A stretch of DNA of 40,227 nucleotides from DASUBN01 sp035691665 (lineage in GTDB: Bacteria; Pseudomonadota; Gammaproteobacteria; Natronospirales; REEB76). Numbering within the stretch: the first letter of the stretch is position 1; each line of letters begins with the position of its first letter. The notes under the pieces were generated by a model. The model was given only the letters and a program-made list of their open reading frames with translations, had not been told where the DNA came from and did no database searches. The stretch covers positions 1-40,227 of the forward strand of contig DASSIS010000102.1 of NCBI GenBank assembly GCA_035691665.1, given 5' to 3'. Both the position numbers and the translations under genes were made by a program. Positions 30,851-39,788 of the stretch are shown piece by piece.

Positions 30851-31789
30851 ATGCTGGAAAAATTCGACGACATCAGCGCGCGTCTCGAGACCTCCAAGGA
30901 CTTCGTCCGCTGGGGGGCGAGCGCATTCAACCGCGCCGGCCTGCACTTCGAACACGGCACCGCCAACGCCGTGGACGAGGCGCTGAACCTGGTGCTGCAC
31001 GCCCTCGCCCTGGACCACGACATCCCGCCCTGGCTGCTGGACGGCCGGCTCACCCAGGCGGAGAAACAGGCGGTCTACACCCTGCTGCGCCGCCGGGTGG
31101 AGGAGCGCAAGCCCTACGCCTACATCACCAACCGGGCGCGCTTCGCGGGCCTGGATTTCTACGTGGACGAGCGGGTGCTGGTGCCGCGCTCGCCCATCGG
31201 CGAGTTGATCGAAGCCGCCTTCGAACCCTGGATCGAGGCGGGACGCGTGAGCCGGGTCCTTGACCTGTGCACCGGCAGCGGTTGCATCGCCATCGCTTGC
31301 GCCTATGCCTTCCCCGACGCCGCCGTGGATGCCACCGATCTCTCGGCCGACGCCCTGGAGGTGGCACGCATCAACGTGGACAAGCTGCACGTGGTCGACC
31401 GCGTGCTGCTGCACAAGGCCGACGTCTTCGAGGGGCTGCCGCCGGCGCCCTACGACGTCATCGTGAGCAATCCCCCTTACGTGGACGCCGAGGACATGGC
31501 GACGCTGCCGGACGAGCACAAGCACGAGCCGCAGCTGGGCCTCGCCGCGGGCCAGGATGGACTCGACATCGTGCGCCGCATCCTGCGCTACGCCGGCGGC
31601 TACCTGGCTGAGGACGGCATCCTGGTGGTGGAGGTGGGCAACAGCCGCTGGGCGCTGGAAGAGGCTTATCCCGAAGCGCCCTTCACCTGGCTCGAGTTCG
31701 AGCGTGGCCAGGCGGAGGTGTTCCTGCTCAGCGCCTCCCAGCTCGCGGCCATGAACGAGCCGCGCAAGCGGTCCCAGCGTGGCCGGTAA
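30851..31789 (+). CDS. prmB: Ribosomal protein L3 glutamine methyltransferase
   Basis: Methylates a glutamine of ribosomal protein L3 using S-adenosylmethionine. The 312-residue protein has an N-terminal helical substrate-binding part, RVLVPRSPIGELIEAAF, the SAM-binding loop VLDLCTGSGCIAIACAYAFP and the catalytic NPPY (IVSNPPYVDAEDM). The RSPI-E signature marks PrmB rather than PrmC or HemK (RPETE). The start at 30851 follows GAGGTGGGGA. It overlaps aroC by 11 bases, a common gammaproteobacterial pair. A weak TATGAT box lies at 30824-30829. Confidence 0.95.
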   Translation: MLEKFDDISARLETSKDFVRWGASAFNRAGLHFEHGTANAVDEALNLVLHALALDHDIPPWLLDGRLTQAEKQAVYTLLRRRVEERKPYAYITNRARFAGLDFYVDERVLVPRSPIGELIEAAFEPWIEAGRVSRVLDLCTGSGCIAIACAYAFPDAAVDATDLSADALEVARINVDKLHVVDRVLLHKADVFEGLPPAPYDVIVSNPPYVDAEDMATLPDEHKHEPQLGLAAGQDGLDIVRRILRYAGGYLAEDGILVVEVGNSRWALEEAYPEAPFTWLEFERGQAEVFLLSASQLAAMNEPRKRSQRGR

Positions 31790-32879
31790 CACTTTCGGGC
31801 GGCTGTTCAGCGTCACCACCTTCGGCGAGAGCCACGGGCCGGCGCTGGGCTGCATCGTGGACGGTTGTCCGCCGGGCCTCAAGCTCGCCGAGACCGATCT
31901 CCAGCGCGACGTGGACCGGCGCCGTACCGGCACCTCGCGTCACACCTCGCAACGCCATGAGGCGGACGCGGTACGGATCCTCTCGGGCGTGTTCGAGGGG
32001 CACACCACCGGCACGCCCATCGGCCTCTTGATAGAGAACGCCGACGCGCGCTCCAAGGACTACGAGACCATCAAGGACGCCTTCCGTCCCGGGCATGCGG
32101 ACTACAGCTATCTGATGAAGTACGGCCGGCGCGATCACCGCGGCGGCGGACGCGCCTCGGCCCGGGAGACGGTGATGCGCGTGGCGGCCGGTGCCATCGC
32201 GCGCAAATACCTGCGTGAGCACTTCGGTGTCGTGATCGAGGGCTGGCTGGCGCAACTGGGCCCCCTGCTGCTGGAGGCGAAGGATCCCTCCGCGGTGGAT
32301 GCCAACCCTTTCTTCTGCGCCGATCCAGGCCGGGTCGCGGAGCTCGAGAGCTACGTGGATGTGTTGCGCAAATCCGGCGATTCCATCGGCGCGCGGGTGA
32401 CGGTACGGGCCCGGGGCGTGCCGCCCGGCTGGGGTGACCCGGTGTTCGACAAGCTGGACGCGGACCTGGCCCATGCCATGATGGGCATCAACGCCGTGAA
32501 GGGCGTGGAGATCGGTGCCGGCTTCGCGGCCGTGACCCAGAAGGGTAGCGAGCACCGGGACGAGATGTCACCCCAAGGTTTCCGTTCCAACAACGCCGGC
32601 GGCATCCTGGGAGGCATCTCCACCGGCCAGGACGTGGTGGTGAACCTCGCCCTGAAGCCTGCTTCCAGCATCCGCCTGCCGGTGCAGAGCCTGGATGTGC
32701 ACGGTAGGGTGACGGAGGTGAGCGTCCACGGTCGCCATGACCCCGTGGTCGGCATCCGCGCCGTGCCCATCGCCGAGGCCATGCTGGCGCTCACGCTCAT
32801 GGACCATGCACTGCGCCACCGCGGCCAGAACTCGGGCGTGACGCCGCCGCTCAAGCCCATCCCGCCGTCGGCCTCCTGA
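31779..32879 (+). CDS. aroC: Chorismate synthase
   Basis: Last step of the shikimate pathway: converts EPSP to chorismate with reduced FMN. The 366-residue length is typical. Signatures are FGESHGPALGCIVDGCPPG, RRRTGTSRHTSQRHEAD, FRPGHADYSYLMKYGRRDHRGGGRAS in three blocks, and FRSNNAGGILGGISTGQ. The start is a GTG inside the end of prmB (VAGNTFGRLF), so translation is likely coupled. Chorismate supplies the tryptophan pathway whose genes lie farther downstream. Confidence 0.97.
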   Translation: MAGNTFGRLFSVTTFGESHGPALGCIVDGCPPGLKLAETDLQRDVDRRRTGTSRHTSQRHEADAVRILSGVFEGHTTGTPIGLLIENADARSKDYETIKDAFRPGHADYSYLMKYGRRDHRGGGRASARETVMRVAAGAIARKYLREHFGVVIEGWLAQLGPLLLEAKDPSAVDANPFFCADPGRVAELESYVDVLRKSGDSIGARVTVRARGVPPGWGDPVFDKLDADLAHAMMGINAVKGVEIGAGFAAVTQKGSEHRDEMSPQGFRSNNAGGILGGISTGQDVVVNLALKPASSIRLPVQSLDVHGRVTEVSVHGRHDPVVGIRAVPIAEAMLALTLMDHALRHRGQNSGVTPPLKPIPPSAS

Positions 32880-32987
32880 TCGCGCTGTGCGCCCCTTGCA
32901 TGGTCTCCTGTGAGCCCGGCGCGACGCGGCAACTGCTAGAATGCGGCGCCCGGGGCGGCCTGCCCCGAACCTTCTCATGGAGTCCTC

Positions 32988-34010
32988 TTGAAGACCGTTG
33001 ACGTGGCCGTGGTGGGAGCGACCGGTGCCGTGGGCACCGCCATGCTGGAGATCCTCGCGGAGCGCAAGTTCCCCGTGGGTCAGGTGTATGCCCTCGCCAG
33101 TGAGCGGTCCGTGGGCGAGCGTGTCACCTTCGCGGGCCGTGAGCTTAAGGTGGAGAACCTGGCGGACTTCGATTTCCACAAAGTACAGTTGGGCCTGTTC
33201 TCACCGGGTGCTTCGGTGTCGGCGATGTACGCGCCCAAGGCCGCGGCCGCCGGCTGCGTGGTGGTGGATAACACCTCCTGCTTCCGCTACGAGGCGGACG
33301 TCCCACTGGTGGTGGCGGAGGTGAACCCGGAGGCCATCGCCCGGTACAAGGCGCGCGGCATCATCGCCAACCCCAACTGCAGCACTATGCAGATGATGGT
33401 GGCCCTTAAGCCCATCCATGACGCGGCCGGCATCGAGCGCATCAACGTGGCCACCTACCAGGCGGTGTCCGGCGCCGGGCGCAGCGGCATCGAGCAGCTC
33501 GCCCGGGAGACGGCCCTGCTGCTCAACGGCAAACCCCTGGAGAAGGGGGGCAAGTTCCCCCGTCAGATCGCCTTCAACGTATTGCCCCAGGTGGATGAGT
33601 TCCAGGAGAACGGCTACACCCGGGAGGAGATGAAGATGGTCTGGGAGACCCAGAAGATCCTGGGGGACCCCGAGATTAAGGTAAATGCCACCGCCGTCCG
33701 GGTACCGGTCTTCTACGGCCATTCCGAGGCCATCCACCTGGAGACCCGGGAGAAGCTCAGCGCCCAGGCTGCCCGGGCCTTGCTGGCCAAGGCCCCAGGG
33801 GTTGTGGTGGTGGACGAGCACAAGCCCGGGGGCTACCCCACGGCGGCCACCGAGGCCGCCCGGAAGGATGGGGTCTTCGTGGGCCGTATCCGGGAGGACT
33901 TGAGCCACCCCCGGGGTCTGGACCTTTGGGTGGTATCTGACAACGTCCGGAAGGGGGCTGCCCTGAACGCCGTCCAGATAGCTGAGTTATTGGTGAAAAG
34001 CTATTTATAA
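32988..34010 (+). CDS. asd: Aspartate-semialdehyde dehydrogenase
   Basis: NADPH-dependent reduction of aspartyl phosphate, leading to lysine, threonine, methionine and diaminopimelate. The 340-residue protein has VVGATGAVGTAMLEIL, the catalytic cysteine in IIANPNCSTMQM and the histidine in REDLSHPRGL. The start is TTG with GGAG 5 bases upstream; the nearby ATG at 32977 hits a stop after four codons. An extended -10-like TGCTAGAAT (32934-32942) and a 6-base hairpin (32951-32967) precede it. Fimv follows in the order known from Pseudomonas. Confidence 0.96.
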   Translation: MKTVDVAVVGATGAVGTAMLEILAERKFPVGQVYALASERSVGERVTFAGRELKVENLADFDFHKVQLGLFSPGASVSAMYAPKAAAAGCVVVDNTSCFRYEADVPLVVAEVNPEAIARYKARGIIANPNCSTMQMMVALKPIHDAAGIERINVATYQAVSGAGRSGIEQLARETALLLNGKPLEKGGKFPRQIAFNVLPQVDEFQENGYTREEMKMVWETQKILGDPEIKVNATAVRVPVFYGHSEAIHLETREKLSAQAARALLAKAPGVVVVDEHKPGGYPTAATEAARKDGVFVGRIREDLSHPRGLDLWVVSDNVRKGAALNAVQIAELLVKSYL

Positions 34011-34018
34011 GCTATAGT
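33990..34018 (+). promoter_or_regulatory. Possible sigma-70-type promoter for fimV
   Basis: TTGGTG at 33990-33995 and TATAGT at 34013-34018 are 17 bases apart, straddling the end of asd. Predicted transcription would start near 34025, leaving a leader of about 87 bases with a G+C-rich dyad before the GGGGGAGA ribosome-binding site of fimV. Confidence 0.4.
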
Positions 34019-34111
34019 TAGCCCATCATTGTAAAGAGTGTTCTTAGCTTGAGGCGACAATACGTGGGCCCCGGGGTCAACCCAGGGGAGCGGCAGGGTT
34101 GGGGGAGAAAT

Positions 34112-36850
34112 ATGAGCAAGAAGCTGGCATTGATCCTTTCCCTGGCTTTGGGGGCGCTGCCCGGCGTGGCGCAGGCCCTGGGGCTGGGGGAAATCAAGCT
34201 CAACTCCGCGCTCAATGACAAGTTCAGCGCCGACATCCAAGTGGTGGGCGCTACCAGCGACGAGCTCGACAGTCTCGATGTGAAGCTCGCCAGCCTCGCC
34301 CAGTTCACCCAGGCGGGTCTCGACCATCCCGATGCCTTGAGCCAGCTGCAGTTCGTGGTGGTGCGCAACGCCGATGGCACCGCATACGTGCACATCACCA
34401 GCAACCAGCCGGTGCGCGAGCCTTTCCTCGATTTCCTCATCGATGCCAACTGGAACAACGGCGAGCTGATCCGTGAGTACACGGTGCTGCTGAACCCGCC
34501 GGCCTTCCAGACCGCCAACGCACCGAAGACCGAAGCCGCTGCTCCTGCACCCGCCAGCGTCGCCCCGGTCGCCGCTACACCGGCACCGGCCGTCGCCGCT
34601 CCCGCGCCCGAGAGCGCGCCGGCCCCCGTCGCCGTACCCGCTCCGGCTCCCGCCGCCGCGCCGGCCCCGGTACAACCGGAGACCAGTGTCGCGACCGCAC
34701 CGACACCGGTGGAATCCGCACCGCAACCGGCGGCGTCTCCGCCACCGGCGGCAGTTCCCGCGGTCGAAACGGCGCCCGCTCAGCGGGCGCTTGGCGCTAA
34801 TTACGGCCCGATTCATCGCGGCGAGACGCTCTCCAGCATCGCCAAGCAGGTGCGTCCCGAGGGCGTGACCCTCAACCAGATGATGATCGCCATCTACCAG
34901 GCGAATCCCGAAGTCTTCATGCACAACATCAACCGCATGAAGGCCGGCTACATCCTGCGCATGCCGACCGCGAGCGACGCCCAGGCCGTGAGCGTGACCG
35001 ACGCGAACGCCGAAGTGCGCGCCCAGATCGAAGCCTGGCGTAACAGCCATGGCACCCCCGAGGCGGCACCGGCGGCTTCCACCGCGGCCTCCGCTGCGCC
35101 CGCGCTGCAGCTCGTGGCGCCGAGCTCGGCCGCCGAGAGCAGCGCGCCGCTGCCCGGCGCCGAGAAGGAAGGCAACGGCGAGGCCAGCGCCAAGGCCGCT
35201 GCGCCCTCCAAGCCCGAGGCTTCCGAGGAGGAGCAGCCTGCTCCCGCCCCGGTACCCAACCCGACGCCGGTGGCGCCGCCTGTGAACCAGGCGCCGCTCG
35301 CCGTCAAGAACAATGCCCTCGCTTCCGTGCAGCAGCAGTCGGCCCAGCAGAACGCCGCGCCTGCGCCGGCTGTGCTGCCGCCGCCGCAGCCGGCGAAGAA
35401 CGTGCCGCTCCCGTCCAGCACGCCGAAACCCGCGCCGACCCCGGTGCAGGAGTCCGGCGGCGGGATCATGGACTTGCTGTTCCCCTACGGTTTCATCGTG
35501 CTTGCCTTGATCTTGGTCGTCATCGGCGCCATCGTGATAGTCAAGAAGCGTAAGGGTGGTGCCAAGCCCAATGCCTTCGGCAGCGGCGGCACCGCGCGCA
35601 TCAAGGGCGCCGATTGGATGAAGCAGGAGCAGGCGGGTGCCGGCGATGACGCCACCGAAGCCGCGTCCTCCACCACCCGCACCCGCAGCAAGATGAAGAA
35701 GGCGGCCAAGCCCGCCGAGGCGGCACCCGAGGAGAAGACCGTCCTCGTGAGCCCACCGACCGAAGCGGCACATGCCGACGATAGCGACAGGACCATGCTC
35801 ATGTCGGCGCCACCGGCACCCAGCATGCAGGACACCATGGCCGGCGGAGGCAGCGCGAAGCTCGACGTCTCCGACCCCATGGCCGAAGCCGATTTCCACA
35901 TGGCCTACGGCCTCTACGACCAGGCCGCCGACGTGCTGCGCAAGGCGCTGCGTCAGGATCCTTCGCGCCAGGACATCGAGGTGAAGCTGCTGGAGGTGTT
36001 CTTCACCGCCGGCGACCGTGATAACTTCGTGAACGAGGCGAAGAAGCTCCGCCAGGCCATGGGCGCGACCCCGGGCAAGGATTGGGAGAGCGTGGCTATC
36101 ATGGGTCGCCAAGTGGCCCCCGACGAGCCTCTGTTCACTTCCTCCGGCGCACCCACTGCCGGCGCCGTGGACATCGCCCTCGAGACGGGCGGCACCGATA
36201 CCGTGGTGAGCGACCTGGGTGATGCCTTCAGCCACAGCGCCGAACCTCCGGTGGTGGCCCATGCACCCGCCCCCGCCCCGGCGGCGCCCGCAGCCGATAA
36301 CCTCATGGATTTCTCCCTGCCGGACCTGGAACCCAGCACGGCGGCGGCACCGTCGATCGAGGCCCCAGCCGCGGCCGGTGCCGGCGGCATGGAATTCAAC
36401 CTGGGCGACCTCAACTTCGAGCCCACCCCGGCCAAGAAGGGCGGGGAGACGAAGGCGGCGCCGAGCCTCGGCACCGACGAGCCCACCGTGGCCACGGACT
36501 TCGGCACCGACTCCCAGGTGGAGTTCGATAAGGCCCTGAACGACCTGGCCGCGTTCGTGAACACCAACGTCCCGGCCCAGCCGGAGGCGGAAGCGGCCGG
36601 CGAAGCGCCCGCTGTCACGGGTCTCTCGATGGACGACGCTCCGGAGCCGGCTCCGGCCATGGCCGCCAGCGCCGACGAGCCCACCACCGGCAGCAGCATC
36701 GGCGAGATCGGCACCAAGCTGGACCTGGCCCGCGCCTACATCGACATGGGCGACCCGGATGGCGCCAAGAGCATCCTCGCCGAGGTGATGGGCGAGGGCA
36801 ACGCCCAGCAGAAGCAGGAGGCCCAGGAGCTCCTCAAGCACGTCTCCTGA
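34112..36850 (+). CDS. fimV: FimV family peptidoglycan-associated pilus/polarity protein
   Basis: A 912-residue inner-membrane protein that organises type IV pilus and polar machinery. It has a signal peptide (cleavage after Ala22, AQA-LG) and the conserved FimV N-terminal domain (LGEIKLNSALNDKFSADI to about residue 125). A long Ala/Pro-rich segment and a LysM-type peptidoglycan-binding domain around 225-290 (IHRGETLSSIAKQV) follow, then a second low-complexity stretch and one membrane segment near 458-476. The acidic cytoplasmic part ends with the FimV C-terminal motif LDLARAYIDMGDPDGAKSILAEV. It works in the same pathway as FimX. The start at 34112 is chosen by the ribosome-binding site GGGGGAGA. 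Confidence 0.94.
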   Translation: MSKKLALILSLALGALPGVAQALGLGEIKLNSALNDKFSADIQVVGATSDELDSLDVKLASLAQFTQAGLDHPDALSQLQFVVVRNADGTAYVHITSNQPVREPFLDFLIDANWNNGELIREYTVLLNPPAFQTANAPKTEAAAPAPASVAPVAATPAPAVAAPAPESAPAPVAVPAPAPAAAPAPVQPETSVATAPTPVESAPQPAASPPPAAVPAVETAPAQRALGANYGPIHRGETLSSIAKQVRPEGVTLNQMMIAIYQANPEVFMHNINRMKAGYILRMPTASDAQAVSVTDANAEVRAQIEAWRNSHGTPEAAPAASTAASAAPALQLVAPSSAAESSAPLPGAEKEGNGEASAKAAAPSKPEASEEEQPAPAPVPNPTPVAPPVNQAPLAVKNNALASVQQQSAQQNAAPAPAVLPPPQPAKNVPLPSSTPKPAPTPVQESGGGIMDLLFPYGFIVLALILVVIGAIVIVKKRKGGAKPNAFGSGGTARIKGADWMKQEQAGAGDDATEAASSTTRTRSKMKKAAKPAEAAPEEKTVLVSPPTEAAHADDSDRTMLMSAPPAPSMQDTMAGGGSAKLDVSDPMAEADFHMAYGLYDQAADVLRKALRQDPSRQDIEVKLLEVFFTAGDRDNFVNEAKKLRQAMGATPGKDWESVAIMGRQVAPDEPLFTSSGAPTAGAVDIALETGGTDTVVSDLGDAFSHSAEPPVVAHAPAPAPAAPAADNLMDFSLPDLEPSTAAAPSIEAPAAAGAGGMEFNLGDLNFEPTPAKKGGETKAAPSLGTDEPTVATDFGTDSQVEFDKALNDLAAFVNTNVPAQPEAEAAGEAPAVTGLSMDDAPEPAPAMAASADEPTTGSSIGEIGTKLDLARAYIDMGDPDGAKSILAEVMGEGNAQQKQEAQELLKHVS

Positions 36851-36853
36851 GCT

Positions 36854-37105
36854 GAAGCTATCTCAAAGCTGCTGCGCTTGGCATAACTTCGTCTGTAGCA
36901 GGATGCGTACGTGCCGCGGAGCACAGGGATGTGCGGGAGCGGCGAGCGCAAGGCTCGCCCGCCAGCTTCGCTGGCGGCCCGGGGCGAACAATTGTTCGCC
37001 CGTTCGCCGCATGCGGCGAACCCTCACGTACGCCAAAAGTACGCTCCGGTTGCTCGCCTCCTGCGCCTCGCTCTGCCTGCGCTCGCGACGCTTTGAGATA
37101 GCTTC
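36854..37105 (+). repeat. Long palindromic intergenic element D (between fimV and truA)
   Basis: It begins 3 bases after the fimV stop with GAAGCTATCTCAAAGCTGC and ends GCTTTGAGATAGCTTC, so the ends pair. Inside are a perfect hairpin CCGCCAGC/GCTGGCGG (36959-36977), two perfect 20-base palindromes (36982-37001 centred on AATT; 37002-37021 centred on CATG), and CACGTAC-GCCAAAA-GTACGCTCCGG shared with element A. The block ACTTCGTCTGTAGCAGGATG is shared with element C. It fills nearly all of the 282-base gap. Confidence 0.78.
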
Positions 37106-37132
37106 AATGCAACTTCGACACCCTTTCTAAGT

Positions 37133-37924
37133 ATGACCCGCTACGCCTTGGGCCTGGAGTACGACGGCACCGCGTTCATGGGCTGGCAGAGCCAGACCCA
37201 TCCGGGGCGCACGGTGCAGGCCTGCGTGGAGGAGGCGCTCGGCAAGGTGGCGGACCACGTGGTGGCGGTCACGTGCGCGGGACGGACCGACGCGGGCGTG
37301 CACGCCACCGGGCAGGTGATCCACTTCGACAGCGACGCGCGGCGCAGCCTGCGTGGCTGGCTCCTGGGCGTGAACTCCAACCTGCCAGCGGACGTGGCCG
37401 TGGGCTGGATACAGGAGGCGCCGGAGGAGTTCCACGCGCGCTTCAGCGCCGAGGCACGCCAGTACCGATACGTGATCCTGAACCGGCTGACGCGACCCGC
37501 CCTGGCCCGGGAGCAGCTCACCTGGGTCTACAAGACGCTCGATGCGGAGCGCATGCGGTCCGCCGCCCGGCATCTCCTCGGCAAGCACGACTTCTCGGCG
37601 TTCCGCTCCGTGGAATGCCAGGCGAAGCAGCCGGTGCGTAACCTGCAGCGGCTCGACGTGCGCCGCGAGGGCGAGCGCATCCTCATCGACGCCGTCGCCG
37701 ACGGGTTCCTGCACCACATGGTGCGCAACATCGCGGGCGTGCTCCTGGCGGTGGGTGAGGGCAAGCAGGAGCCGGAGTGGGCGAAGGCGGTACTGGAAGG
37801 CCGCGACCGGACCTTGGGCGGGGTGACCGCGCCCGCGGCAGGCTTGAGCCTCACGGCAGTGAAGTACCCGGCGCGCTTTAGCATTCCTCGTCCTGAAGCA
37901 GCGCTCTTTTCTGATAATCTTTAA
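37133..37924 (+). CDS. truA: tRNA pseudouridine(38-40) synthase
   Basis: Modifies uridines 38-40 in the tRNA anticodon arm. The 263-residue protein starts LGLEYDGTAFMGWQSQ and has the catalytic aspartate in CAGRTDAGVHATGQV, then FHARFSAEARQYRY and FLHHMVRNIAGVLL, all TruA blocks. It follows fimV across a palindromic element and precedes trpF by 24 bases, as in other gammaproteobacteria. Confidence 0.97.
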   Translation: MTRYALGLEYDGTAFMGWQSQTHPGRTVQACVEEALGKVADHVVAVTCAGRTDAGVHATGQVIHFDSDARRSLRGWLLGVNSNLPADVAVGWIQEAPEEFHARFSAEARQYRYVILNRLTRPALAREQLTWVYKTLDAERMRSAARHLLGKHDFSAFRSVECQAKQPVRNLQRLDVRREGERILIDAVADGFLHHMVRNIAGVLLAVGEGKQEPEWAKAVLEGRDRTLGGVTAPAAGLSLTAVKYPARFSIPRPEAALFSDNL

Positions 37925-37948
37925 AACCCTGTTCGGACGGAGTGCGCG

Positions 37949-38575
37949 GTGCGGGTCAGGATCAAGATCTGTGGGATGACGAGAGCGGATGATGTGGCGG
38001 CCGCCGCGCAGCTCGGCGTGGACGCCATCGGCCTCGTCTTCCATCCGGCGAGCCCGCGCCATGTGAGCGTGGAGCTGGCTCAGTCCCTGGTGGCGCGGCT
38101 TCCGGCCTTCGTCACCGTGACCGCCCTGTTCCTGGACCCGGGCCCCGAGGCGGTGCGCCAGGTGCTGGCCAAGACCCGGGTGGAACTGCTGCAGTTCCAC
38201 GGCGGCGAGCCGGCGGAATTTTGCCGCAGCTTCGGCCGTCCTTATATAAAGGCGGTGCCTATGGGCAGCCACGTGGATCTCGCCGAGTATGCAAGGCGCC
38301 ACGCCCAGGCGGCGGCGCTGCTGCTGGACAGCCACGCCGCCGGCCAGAAGGGCGGCACCGGCCAGAGCTTCGATTGGAACGCGCTGCCCAAGCTCGACGG
38401 ACCGCCGCTGATCCTGGCGGGCGGCCTCAAGCCCGGCAACGTGGCCACCGCCATCCGCATCGTGCGGCCCTACGGCGTGGACGTGGCGAGCGGCGTGGAG
38501 AGCGCGCCGGGCATCAAGGATCCGGAGAAGATGGCGGCGTTCGTGCACGAGGTGAACCATGTCGCGGCTGCTTAA
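37949..38575 (+). CDS. trpF: Phosphoribosylanthranilate isomerase
   Basis: Third step of tryptophan synthesis, an Amadori rearrangement in a TIM barrel. The 208-residue protein has KICGMTRADD (catalytic Cys), LVFHPASPRHV, LLQFHGGEPAEF and the phosphate-binding end ILAGGLKPGNV with DVASGVESAPGIKD. The start is GTG with GGAG 6 bases upstream; no ATG fits. The end overlaps the trpB start by 17 bases, so trpF-trpB-trpA are translated as a coupled unit. Confidence 0.96.
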   Translation: MRVRIKICGMTRADDVAAAAQLGVDAIGLVFHPASPRHVSVELAQSLVARLPAFVTVTALFLDPGPEAVRQVLAKTRVELLQFHGGEPAEFCRSFGRPYIKAVPMGSHVDLAEYARRHAQAAALLLDSHAAGQKGGTGQSFDWNALPKLDGPPLILAGGLKPGNVATAIRIVRPYGVDVASGVESAPGIKDPEKMAAFVHEVNHVAAA

Positions 38576-39788
38576 ACACCCCAGCTTGCAGGAGTCCCTG
38601 CGCAAGCTGCCCGACGCTGCCGGGCATTTCGGCCGCTACGGCGGCCGCTTCGTCGCCGAGACCCTCATGGGGCCGGTGCAGGCCCTGGGCGAGGCCTACG
38701 AGCGCGCGCGCCGTGACCCGGAGTTCCAGACGGAGCTGAAGCGCCACCTGAAGGATTTCGTGGGCCGGCCCTCGCCGCTCTATCACGCGGAACGCCTGAG
38801 CGCCGAGCTCGGTGGCGCCCGCGTGTATCTCAAGCGCGAGGATCTGAACCACACCGGCGCCCACAAGATCAACAACGCCCTGGGCCAGGCGCTCTTGGCC
38901 AAGCGCATGGGCAAGACCCGGCTCATCGCCGAGACCGGTGCCGGCCAGCACGGTGTGGCCACCGCCACCGTGGCGGCGCGCTTCGGTTTCGAGTGCATGG
39001 TCTACATGGGCGAGGAGGACATCCGGCGCCAGGCCATCAACGTCTACCGCATGCGCCTCCTGGGAGCCGAGGTGGTGCCCGTACATGCAGGTTCCCGCAC
39101 CCTCAAGGATGCGCTCAACGAGGCCATGCGCGACTGGGTGAGCAACGTGGACGACACCTATTACGTGATCGGCACCGTGGCCGGCCCCCACCCCTACCCC
39201 ATGATGGTGCGCGACTTCAACGCCTGCATCGGCGAGGAAGCACGGCAACAGATGCTGGCGGCGGAAGGCAAGCTCCCCGACGCACTCGTGGCCTGCGTGG
39301 GTGGCGGTTCCAACGCTATCGGCCTGTTCCATGCTTTCCTGGACGATCCGGTGAAGATCTACGGCGTGGAGGCGGCGGGCGACGGCATCGAGACCGGGCG
39401 TCACGCGGCTTCCCTCACCGGGGGGCGTGCCGGGGTGCTGCATGGCAACCGCACCTATGTATTGGAGGACGAGGCGGGCCAGATCACCGAGACCCATTCC
39501 ATTTCCGCCGGCCTCGATTATCCCGGCGTGGGTCCGGAACACGCCTGGCTGAAGGACATCGGCCGGGTGAGCTACGAGCCCATCACCGATGCCGAGGCGC
39601 TCGCGGCTTTCCACCGGCTCACCAAGAGCGAGGGCATCATGCCGGCGCTCGAATCCAGTCACGCCGTGGCCTACGCCGCCAAGCTCGCGCCGCGCCTCCC
39701 CAAGGAAGCCATCGTGCTCGTGAACCTCTCGGGCCGCGGCGACAAGGACGTGCACACGGTGGCGGCGCGCGAGGGGATCAAGATATGA
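38559..39788 (+). CDS. trpB: Tryptophan synthase beta chain
   Basis: PLP enzyme joining indole and serine. The 409-residue protein begins with the FGRYGGRFVAETLM block and has the PLP lysine in HTGAHKINNALGQ, ETGAGQHGVATA, the phosphate loop CVGGGSNAIG and a late LSGRGDKDVHTV. The beta chain works as an alpha2-beta2 complex with TrpA, encoded next with an ATGA overlap. Confidence 0.98.
   Translation: MSRLLKHPSLQESLRKLPDAAGHFGRYGGRFVAETLMGPVQALGEAYERARRDPEFQTELKRHLKDFVGRPSPLYHAERLSAELGGARVYLKREDLNHTGAHKINNALGQALLAKRMGKTRLIAETGAGQHGVATATVAARFGFECMVYMGEEDIRRQAINVYRMRLLGAEVVPVHAGSRTLKDALNEAMRDWVSNVDDTYYVIGTVAGPHPYPMMVRDFNACIGEEARQQMLAAEGKLPDALVACVGGGSNAIGLFHAFLDDPVKIYGVEAAGDGIETGRHAASLTGGRAGVLHGNRTYVLEDEAGQITETHSISAGLDYPGVGPEHAWLKDIGRVSYEPITDAEALAAFHRLTKSEGIMPALESSHAVAYAAKLAPRLPKEAIVLVNLSGRGDKDVHTVAAREGIKI

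Noticed and set aside
34001..36841. A very long open frame antisense to fimV, and similar ones antisense to dxs and the fimX-like gene
   Set aside because: In high-G+C DNA the strand opposite a real gene often stays open. These frames have His/Gly/Arg-rich low-complexity translations, no domain signatures and no ribosome-binding sites.
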